A stretch of 6,817 nucleotides of DNA from contig JAUPLV010000116.1 of NCBI GenBank assembly GCA_030836725.1, positions 1-6,817 on the forward strand. Reading direction: 5' to 3'. Positions 1-6,240 of the stretch are shown in pieces. The notes below the pieces were generated by a model. That model did no database searches. It was not told the DNA's origin and was given only the letters and a program-made list of their open reading frames with translations. Source of the DNA: Pseudomonadota bacterium (GTDB taxonomy: Bacteria > Pseudomonadota > Gammaproteobacteria > Burkholderiales > Thiobacillaceae). Made by a program: the position numbers and the translations under genes. Position 1 is the first letter of the stretch. Each line of letters starts with the position of its first letter.

Positions 1-1520
1 ACACCGCCACCGATGGCAGCGGCACTGCCCATGCGTCCGGAGCCGGCTTCGTCATGCCCGCTGCGAACATCACCCTTTACGCGCAATGGTCTGCAATTCC
101 GGTTGTCGATGTCTACACCACGATCATGGCGCCCGCCAGCGGGGAAACAGGCAGCACCGTCGAGGTGACGGTGGCCTTCGGCAATCAGGGCGCGAACCCG
201 GCGCAGAGCCTGACCTACACGCTTTCGCTCAGCCCCGGGCTTGAGAACGTCGCATGCACCGGAGCCGCAAGCTGCTTGTATGACCCCGTCAGCGGACAGC
301 TCGCGCTGACCGGCCTGCCGGCCACGCTCGATCCCGCGGCGCTCCTGTCCCTGGCGGTGCGTTACACCATGCCGGCAAGCGGGCCGGTCGGGGTGCATAG
401 CGAGATTGCCAGCACCTCGGTGGAAACCCTTCTCGACAACAATATCGCGTCGGCCGAGACGCTCGTGGCCGCAAGCCTCTCGGGCGCGCTGACTTTGACC
501 AAGACCGCCTATCTCGGCCATGACATCGGCGCAGGCTGCCCCGGCGCCAAGGAGTTGGTTTATGTGAACAAGGATCGCCTCCCGGTTGCGGTGACCTGGT
601 GCTTCAGCGTAACCAACACGGGTACGGCACGACTGGATCAGCCGGTCTTCAGCGATGCGGCCCTGGGTGTGACGCCTTCCAGCCAGGCTGGCATGATGCT
701 CAAGTCGGGGGTCTTCCCGCTCGCGCCGGGTGAGACCGCCGTCTGGTATTACGAGGAGGTGCGCGACATCAGCCTGGTGAACTTCGCCGATTTGGAGATG
801 ACCGTCGTCGATGGAAGCGGCAACCCGGTGCCCGGCGCGCTGCCCGTCCTCGGGCACGACACGGTAGCCACAAACTTCGGCTATGTGTTCGACCCTCCAT
901 TCGGCGTCAAGACCGGACAGATCCAAGGCCGGGACGTGGTGCGCTGGACGATGGTATGGGTGAACGACAATGTCATCAACGCCGACGGCGTGGTGATCAC
1001 CGATCCGCCGCCCGTGGGGATGACGATGCTCGGAGCCCCGACCTGCACGCCGCACGGAATCACCACGGTCGATTTATGTACCTTCGATCCGCCTGACATT
1101 TCCTTCCCGCGCGGCCGGGTACGGGTGCTCGCCAACTTCGGCCCCGACTTCGGCGTCACCCTGGGAACCGTCAACCAAGCCCCGAACCGGCTGGAGATTG
1201 CATTCGATGTTCTGGTCGATCAGCCAGATCGGGAGCAGAGCTTCGCCAATCAGGCGCGTGCCGTATGGACGCAGCCGGCGACGGCAGGGGAGCCGAACCC
1301 GGGACCTTTCGAGTCCCTCACGTACGACCTGACTCAGCTGGAAGGCCTCGATCCGGCCACCGTTCCGTCGGACATCGACCCTGGCGTGTTGCCGGTCGAA
1401 TCGCATGTTCGGTTCATTCCCCCTGTTCCGGTTCCGGTCATGGGTTCGCTGGGCCTGCTGCTGCTGGGTGGATTGATGGGGCTGTTCGGGCTGGGCGCCG
1501 TGCGGCGGCGTTCCGCCTGA
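1..1520 (+). CDS. Exported repeat/DUF11-like surface protein with C-terminal sorting signal (5' partial)
   Basis: The reading frame is open from position 3, so the gene begins before the window; the ATG at 54 lies inside a domain and is not the start. 505 residues are visible. Visible residues 1-29 (nt 3-89) are the end of an InlB B-type repeat: DGSGT, then FVMPAANITLYAQW, the usual closing signature. Three DUF11-like beta-sandwich segments follow, at about nt 108-476, 486-870 and 885-1268; the last has the typical GVVITDPPPVGMTMLG strand. Six cysteines occur mostly as close pairs (CTGAASC; CTPHGITTVDLC), as expected of an exported protein. The C-terminus is Pro-rich, then hydrophobic, then RRR, like an IPTL/PEP-CTERM sorting tail. 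Such proteins are usually secreted and attached to the outer surface or matrix; adhesion is a plausible role but is not shown. No catalytic motif was seen. The gene converges on the signalling operon and shares no promoter with it. Confidence 0.8.
   Translation, partial: TATDGSGTAHASGAGFVMPAANITLYAQWSAIPVVDVYTTIMAPASGETGSTVEVTVAFGNQGANPAQSLTYTLSLSPGLENVACTGAASCLYDPVSGQLALTGLPATLDPAALLSLAVRYTMPASGPVGVHSEIASTSVETLLDNNIASAETLVAASLSGALTLTKTAYLGHDIGAGCPGAKELVYVNKDRLPVAVTWCFSVTNTGTARLDQPVFSDAALGVTPSSQAGMMLKSGVFPLAPGETAVWYYEEVRDISLVNFADLEMTVVDGSGNPVPGALPVLGHDTVATNFGYVFDPPFGVKTGQIQGRDVVRWTMVWVNDNVINADGVVITDPPPVGMTMLGAPTCTPHGITTVDLCTFDPPDISFPRGRVRVLANFGPDFGVTLGTVNQAPNRLEIAFDVLVDQPDREQSFANQARAVWTQPATAGEPNPGPFESLTYDLTQLEGLDPATVPSDIDPGVLPVESHVRFIPPVPVPVMGSLGLLLLGGLMGLFGLGAVRRRSA
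1422..1517 (+). other. C-terminal IPTL/PEP-CTERM-like protein sorting signal
   Basis: The last 32 codons encode a tripartite tail: a short PVPVPVMGS segment, about 18 hydrophobic residues rich in Leu and Gly, and a terminal cluster VRRRSA. This is the layout of proteobacterial C-terminal sorting signals processed by exosortase- or rhombosortase-type enzymes. The segment resembles the IPTL-CTERM class in position and in its Pro-hydrophobic-Arg order, but the core IPTL-x-E-W is replaced by VPVMGSLG, so the exact class is uncertain. No sorting enzyme is encoded in the window. Confidence 0.6.
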
Positions 1521-1644
1521 AGCAGGCAACGTGAAACCGCGATTTTCGGGAGGGAATCAGTCGAGAAAGGGCGGCTTCAGGGAAACGCCGAACGATTCCG
1601 TCATAAACGACCTGGCGGCCGCTTCCGACTGAGCTATCTGTCCG

Positions 1645-2712
1645 CTACCTGTTCACCGATTCGATGAAGCGTTCGCGGATTTTCAGGATCTCGGGCAGTT
1701 CCCGCAGGAACACCTCGACCAGCGCCGGATCGAAATGCCTGCCGTTGTTTTCCTTGATCAGGTCCACCGCCGCATCCACCGTCCAAGCTTTCTTGTAGGG
1801 GCGTGCCGAAGTCAGGGCATCGAACACGTCGGCCAGCGCCGCGATGCGTCCGGACAGCGGAATCGCCTCGCCGGACAGCCCATTTGGATAACCGCTGCCA
1901 TCCCACTTCTCGTGGTGGGTCAGCGCGATCTCGCGCGCCATGTGCATGATGTCGGAATCGTCGCCGTCGAGCAGCTTCGCCCCGATCATGGTATGCGTCT
2001 TCATGGTTTCCCACTCATCGGGCTCGAACTTGCCGGGCTTGAGCAGAATGGCGTCCGGTATCCCGATCTTGCCGATGTCGTGCATCGGGCTCGCATTCAG
2101 CATCAGATCGCAGTCGGCCTCGCTCCACCCGATGGCCCGGGCGAGCAGGGCGCAGGTATGGCTCATGCTCAGGATGTGGTAGCCGGTTTCCTCGTCGCGA
2201 TACTCCGCCGCCATGCCCAGGCGCTGCACCACCTGCAGGCGGGTGCGGCGAAGCTCCTCGGTGCGCGCCCGCACCATCTCCTCAAGCACCGCCTTCTGGT
2301 CGTGCAGCAGACGATGCGCCAGCTGCGCGTCGAGCAGGTTGCGAACCCGCATCAGCAATTCGTTGCGGTCGAAAGGCTTGGCGACGAAATCGCGGGCGCC
2401 GCCGGCCAGCGCCCGCAGTTGAAAGTCCTTGCCGTGCTGGGCGGTGAGGATGACGATGGGCGGCAGCAGCGGATCGTTCAGCGACTTCAGCTGATCCATC
2501 ACCTGAAAACCATCCAGATGCGGCATGTTGATGTCGAGCAGGATCAGGTCGGGCTGCGTTTCACGGTAACGGGCCAGCACCTCGCGCGGGTCGGCCACCA
2601 GCACCAGGCTCTGGTAGCCTTGCCCCCGAAGCATCCGGTCCAGCAACTTGAGGTTGGCCGGCTCGTCGTCGACGACGAGAATGCTTTTTTCCTTCTGCGA
2701 TTCGTTGCTCAT
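1645..2712 (-). CDS. Response regulator, REC + HD-GYP (predicted cyclic-di-GMP phosphodiesterase)
   Basis: A 355-residue cytoplasmic protein. An N-terminal receiver domain (about 10-125) has the acidic pair D15-D16, phospho-acceptor D60 in LILLDINMP, T90 and K112-P113. A helical linker (about 130-165) leads to an HD-GYP domain (about 165-350) that keeps the expected metal ligands: ETGYH (E175, H179), HDIGKIGIPD (H211, D212, K215), KTH (H240), HHEKWDGSGYP (H266, H267) and D295 in ALADVFDALTS. HD-GYP enzymes hydrolyse cyclic-di-GMP to pGpG and/or GMP; the intact motifs predict an active enzyme controlled by phosphorylation. The ATG at 2712 was chosen because the receiver domain starts directly after it; the frame stays open upstream to 2985, but that part runs through the neighbouring REC gene and is low-complexity Arg-rich. 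The start overlaps the kinase stop as ATGA, which implies translational coupling and a shared signal pathway. No strong Shine-Dalgarno sequence was seen. Confidence 0.93.
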   Translation of the reverse strand: MSNESQKEKSILVVDDEPANLKLLDRMLRGQGYQSLVLVADPREVLARYRETQPDLILLDINMPHLDGFQVMDQLKSLNDPLLPPIVILTAQHGKDFQLRALAGGARDFVAKPFDRNELLMRVRNLLDAQLAHRLLHDQKAVLEEMVRARTEELRRTRLQVVQRLGMAAEYRDEETGYHILSMSHTCALLARAIGWSEADCDLMLNASPMHDIGKIGIPDAILLKPGKFEPDEWETMKTHTMIGAKLLDGDDSDIMHMAREIALTHHEKWDGSGYPNGLSGEAIPLSGRIAALADVFDALTSARPYKKAWTVDAAVDLIKENNGRHFDPALVEVFLRELPEILKIRERFIESVNR

Positions 2713-3605
2713 GCTTCGCTTGTAGTCCTGTCGGGCAAATAACGATCGAGTATGCCGAGTAGCCTGGAGATGTCGACCGGCTTGGTCAGATAATCCGCGA
2801 ACCCTTCCGCGATACCGCGATCGATGTCGCGCTGCATGGCGTTGGCGCTGACGGCGACGACGGGAATGTCGCAGGTGCGCGCATCGGCGCGCAGATAGCG
2901 CAAGGTATCGAAACCGTCCATGCCCGGCAGGCCGATGTCGAGCAGGATGAGGTCCGGGTGCTGTTTTCGCGCCAGTTCGATGCAAAGCTCGCCGGTGTGA
3001 GCGTCGATCAGGCTCAGGTTTTTACGGCGTCCGAGGATCCGGTGCATCAGCCTCAGGTTGGCCGGATTGTCTTCCACGCACAGCAGGGTGCGCTGATTCG
3101 CCCCGGCTTCCACGCTTGGCGGGTCCATGCCGGATTCGCCGGTCATGTCCAGCGGCGACCGTGCCTGAGGCAGTTCGATCCAGAACGTGCTGCCGACGCC
3201 GTGCGTGCTCTGCGCACCGATCCGGCCATCCATCGCCTCGACCAGGCGTTTGCTGAGCGCAAGGCCGATACCGGCGCCTTCAATGCCGGAATACGCGGTT
3301 TCCAGCCGCTCGAACGGCTGGAACAGGCGCGGCATGGCTTCGGCGGCAATGCCGATGCCGCTGTCCCGCACCGAAATTCGTACATGATCATCGTCGGTGA
3401 TCCGGCAACTCACCTTGATCGAGCCGCCTTCGCGGTTGTATTTCACCGCATTGGACAGCAGATTGATCAATACCTGGCGCAGCCGCAGCGGATCGGCCGC
3501 CACCGCGCAGCCGCAGGTCAGGTCCGTCATCAGGGTGATGCCGTGCTGGGCGGCCAGCGGCCGGATCGTGGCGATACAGGATTCCTTGATGGGTTGACAG
3601 GCCAC
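2709..3605 (-). CDS. C-terminal part (HATPase_c + REC) of a frameshifted hybrid histidine kinase
   Basis: This frame is the missing second half of the PAS-HisKA gene upstream. The 298 residues counted from the GTG at 3605 hold a HATPase_c domain (about 5-147) with N-box RLRQVLINLLSNAVKYN, G1 box DSGIGI (81-86), FQPFERL and G2 box GAGIGLALSKRLVEAMDG. A receiver domain (about 173-292) follows, with E178-D179, phospho-acceptor D223 in LILLDIGLPGMDG, S253 and K275-P276. The fragment has no HisKA domain, and no Shine-Dalgarno sequence precedes GTG 3605; family similarity continues upstream to about 3623 (DIQIETV), past the apparent start. It is therefore probably not a free-standing gene. With two bases removed at 3623-3626 it joins the upstream frame into one 1169-residue protein. 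Its stop overlaps the HD-GYP start by 4 bp. The REC domain is about 55% identical, by my hand alignment, to that of the kinase fragment at 6241-6817. Confidence 0.85.
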   Translation of the reverse strand: MACQPIKESCIATIRPLAAQHGITLMTDLTCGCAVAADPLRLRQVLINLLSNAVKYNREGGSIKVSCRITDDDHVRISVRDSGIGIAAEAMPRLFQPFERLETAYSGIEGAGIGLALSKRLVEAMDGRIGAQSTHGVGSTFWIELPQARSPLDMTGESGMDPPSVEAGANQRTLLCVEDNPANLRLMHRILGRRKNLSLIDAHTGELCIELARKQHPDLILLDIGLPGMDGFDTLRYLRADARTCDIPVVAVSANAMQRDIDRGIAEGFADYLTKPVDISRLLGILDRYLPDRTTSEA

Positions 3606-6220
3606 CGTTTCGATCTGGATATCCCCAGATGGCCGCTCTCGATGCGCGAAAGGTCCAGCACCTCGTTGATCATCTCCAGCAGATGGCGGCCGGCCTGCAG
3701 GATCTCGCGCACGCTCCCGGTCTGCGCTTCTTCCAGCGGCTCGGCTTCGAGCAGTTGCGCGAAGCCGAGAATCGCATTCATGGGCGTGCGCAGTTCATGC
3801 GACATGCGCGAGAGGAATTCGGTCTTGGCCAGATTGGCCCGCTCGGCCTCGTCGCGGGCGCGGATCAGGGCGGATTCCGCCGCCTTGCGCGGGGTGATGT
3901 CGTGAACGAAGGCATAGAACAGCCGCTCGTTGCCAAGGTCCAGCAGGGTGACGTTGACCTCCACGTCGAGCAGGCTGCCGTCCTTGCGCCGATGGCGCGT
4001 GTCGAAGCGATCCTCGCCCGCCCCCAGAATCGTCTCGATATGAGCGACGACATCCTCCGGACGTTCGTTCGCCTCGATGTCGGGAATGGTCAGGGCAAGA
4101 AACTCGGCCCGGTCGTAGCCCAGCATCGAACAATAGATGTCGTTGACGTCGATCATGCGGCCCGTCAGGTCGGCGATGAAGAAGCCATCCATGGCCGCAT
4201 TGATGATCGACGCATTGCGGATGTTTTGCGCCTCCATCTCGGCGGTGCGTTCCATGACGCGCTGCTCCAGCTCCATGTTGAGTTTGATCAGCGCCTCTTC
4301 AAGTTTCCAGCGTTCGGTGATGTCCTGCACCGTGCCGTGCGAGCGCAGGGGCTTGCCGTCGGCGTCGAACTCGGTCTCGCAGCGTTCTTCCACCCACTTG
4401 ATGCGGCCGTCGGCCATACGCAGCCGGTGCGTGATGACATAGGGCCTGCGGTCCGACAGCGACTGCACATAAGCTGCATTGACGATGTCGCGATCCTCTG
4501 GATGGATGGAGTCGAGAAAGGCTCCATAACTGGCATCGAACCGGCTCTTGTCGATTTCGAACAGGGTGAATATTTCGTCGGTCCAGATCAGCGTGTCGCT
4601 TTCCAGTTCAAGCTCCCAGCTGCCCACCTTGGCGATGCGCTGCGCCTCGTTCAGGCGCATTTCGCTGATGCGGGTTCGCTCCTCGTTCCGCTGGCGGTCG
4701 GTCACATCCAGGCCGATGGCGAGCAGGGAGACGAGGTTGCCGTCGGCATCGCGCAGCGCCTGGTTGCTCCATTCGATGTCGCGTTCCTTGCCGTCGCGGG
4801 TGACGATGGGGTTGACGTTGCCGGGCTTCAGGGTGTCGTGCGAGGCTTGGCGAAACAGCTCGCGAATGCGATCCCGGTCGCGCGCCGGCAGGCAGCTGTC
4901 GAACCATTCCCGGCCCTTCAGATCTTCAATCCGATAGCCGGAAAGACGCTCGAAATAGGGATTGACGTACTCGACGAGGCCGTTTGGATCGAGCACCAGG
5001 ATGATCACCGGCGCGGTATCCACCAGGCCGGTGGCGAAGTCGCGCTGTTGCTTCAGGAGCGCCTCGGCATGTTTCCGATCGGTGATATCGACCGCGATCC
5101 CCAGCAGATGGGTCTGCTCGCCAGCGGCGTTGTATATGCCGCTTTTGCGCGTATGCATGATGCGGATTTCGCCGTTTCGCGCCTGGACCGGTTCTTCCGC
5201 GATATCCAGCGGCACGCCGCTGGCAAGCACCTCGCGGTCCGTGGCGACAAAAAAGTCGGCCTGCTCGGGCGGGAAGAGGTCGTGGTCGGTCTTGCCGAGC
5301 ACCTCGGCCTCATCGTGGCCAAGCAGTTCTTCTCCGGCGCGGTTGAACAACTCAAACCGCAGGTCGCTGGCGCGCTTGATGAACACCACCGCCGGAATAT
5401 GCCGGATGATGGAAGTCAAAAACGCTTGCGAGCGCAGCAGTTCCCGCTGCACATGCTTGTGCGCGCTGACATCCACGAACCAGCTCATCATGCAGGCCGG
5501 CTGGCCGCTGCTGTCGCGCACCATATGGGCCGACAGTTCCAGTTCGACGCTGGAGCCGTCCCGGCGACGCGCCTCCAGTTCGCCCTGCCAGCGGCCTTCC
5601 TGCCGCAGGGCCTCCATCACGGCCTGGGCCTGTTGCGACCGAGCCCAGAAATCCAGCGGCGAGCGGCCCAGCGCGTCCGCGGCCGAATCCAGCTGCCACA
5701 GGTCGACGAAGGCCTGGTTCACGTAGGTGAGCTTGCCCTCCAGGCTGGACATGGCGATGGCGTTGATGGAGGAATCGATGGCCGCCTGGCTGACGCGCAG
5801 CGACTCGGTGGCGCACGCGCGCTCGGTGATGTCGGTGATGACATTGGCGAACGCCGCCGGCGCGCCGTGCTCGTCGCGAATCAGAAAGATGTTCTGGATG
5901 GTATGCCAGACCCTGTCGCTGCCCGATACGAGCTTCAGCTCGCCGGTCCATTCGCCCGTGGCTTGAACCTGGGGAATGATCTCGTCGCGCAGCCGCGCCG
6001 CTTCGTCGGGCGGGAAATAATCGAAAAACGAATGTTCGACCACAGCGCTGGCATCGGACAGGCCGAGCAGCCGCAGCAGGGTGGCGTTGGCGTAAATGAT
6101 CCGGCTGTCCAGCCGCGCCATCCCGATGCCGTCGGTCGAGGCGTCGGCAAGCCGCCGGAAAATATCCGGACTCAGCCCGGCCGGGCCATGCATTCCGCTG
6201 TCGTCTGATACTTGAGTCAT
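3530..6220 (-). CDS. Six-PAS sensor histidine kinase, N-terminal part (PAS x6 + HisKA), frameshifted after HisKA
   Basis: An 896-residue reading frame. Six PAS domains follow one another, most ending in the PAC-type D[IV]T-[ED/P]-R signature: about 19-133, 144-254, 265-383, 394-509, 520-637 (PAS_3-like) and 668-778. A charged coiled coil (about 640-668) lies before the last PAS. HisKA spans about 796-864, with SHELRTPMNAILGFAQLL and the autophosphorylated H808. No membrane segment or signal peptide was seen, so the sensor is likely cytosolic, detecting internal cues such as redox state, oxygen or small ligands; the ligands cannot be told from sequence. After SRIESGHL (to residue 865) the frame turns into 31 unrelated residues and stops at 3530, without any ATP-binding domain. 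As written the product cannot be an active kinase; the true continuation is in another frame (2709-3605). ATG 6220 is the first in-frame start after a TGA, 20 bp behind the upstream kinase gene; only a weak AAGG lies 2 nt before it. Confidence 0.87.
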   Translation of the reverse strand: MTQVSDDSGMHGPAGLSPDIFRRLADASTDGIGMARLDSRIIYANATLLRLLGLSDASAVVEHSFFDYFPPDEAARLRDEIIPQVQATGEWTGELKLVSGSDRVWHTIQNIFLIRDEHGAPAAFANVITDITERACATESLRVSQAAIDSSINAIAMSSLEGKLTYVNQAFVDLWQLDSAADALGRSPLDFWARSQQAQAVMEALRQEGRWQGELEARRRDGSSVELELSAHMVRDSSGQPACMMSWFVDVSAHKHVQRELLRSQAFLTSIIRHIPAVVFIKRASDLRFELFNRAGEELLGHDEAEVLGKTDHDLFPPEQADFFVATDREVLASGVPLDIAEEPVQARNGEIRIMHTRKSGIYNAAGEQTHLLGIAVDITDRKHAEALLKQQRDFATGLVDTAPVIILVLDPNGLVEYVNPYFERLSGYRIEDLKGREWFDSCLPARDRDRIRELFRQASHDTLKPGNVNPIVTRDGKERDIEWSNQALRDADGNLVSLLAIGLDVTDRQRNEERTRISEMRLNEAQRIAKVGSWELELESDTLIWTDEIFTLFEIDKSRFDASYGAFLDSIHPEDRDIVNAAYVQSLSDRRPYVITHRLRMADGRIKWVEERCETEFDADGKPLRSHGTVQDITERWKLEEALIKLNMELEQRVMERTAEMEAQNIRNASIINAAMDGFFIADLTGRMIDVNDIYCSMLGYDRAEFLALTIPDIEANERPEDVVAHIETILGAGEDRFDTRHRRKDGSLLDVEVNVTLLDLGNERLFYAFVHDITPRKAAESALIRARDEAERANLAKTEFLSRMSHELRTPMNAILGFAQLLEAEPLEEAQTGSVREILQAGRHLLEMINEVLDLSRIESGHLGISRSKRWPVNPSRNPVSPRSGRWPPSTASP
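3613..3630 (-). other. Frameshift site in the hybrid kinase: GG insertion inside a 16-bp palindrome
   Basis: The coding strand reads ATCTGGGGATATCCAGAT here. Upstream of it the PAS-HisKA frame matches its family up to SRIESGHL; downstream the HATPase frame matches from DIQIETV. Removing two G of the GGGG run (3623-3626) gives ATCTGGATATCCAGAT, which is its own reverse complement and encodes HLDIQIE, with the same spacing as the usual SRIESGxLxLxxExV of HisKA proteins. Adding one G would also restore the frame, but with one extra residue. A real mutation, an assembly error and recoding cannot be told apart from the sequence alone. Confidence 0.8.
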
Positions 6221-6240
6221 GGCCTTGTCCGCACTGCGGG

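Noticed and set aside
1504..1517. GGCGG-CGTT-CCGCC hairpin at the end of the surface-protein gene as a terminator
   Set aside because: The 5-bp GC stem lies within the last codons and is not followed by a T tract on the plus strand, so it does not meet the pattern of an intrinsic terminator.
1735..2742. Plus-strand open frame of 335 codons opposite the HD-GYP regulator
   Set aside because: Antisense to an intact REC-HD-GYP gene with full motifs. The composition is rich in His, Gln and Arg, typical of shadow frames, and no domain is visible.
2713..2985. Extended N-terminus of the HD-GYP regulator
   Set aside because: The extra 91 residues are Arg/His-rich, overlap the kinase REC coding sequence in another frame, and precede an already complete receiver domain. 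The ATGA overlap start at 2712 is far more likely.
2958..3905. Plus-strand open frame of 315 codons across the kinase frameshift region
   Set aside because: Antisense to HATPase and HisKA coding sequence on the other strand, with no domain or ribosome binding site supporting it.
3629..6208. Plus-strand open frame of 859 codons opposite the six-PAS kinase
   Set aside because: It is an exact antisense shadow of a gene with clear PAS and HisKA domains. High GC leaves antisense frames free of stops; the translation shows no recognisable domain.
6221..6240. Internal promoter between the two kinase genes
   Set aside because: The gap is only 20 bp and contains no recognisable -10 or -35 pair; co-transcription is the simpler reading.
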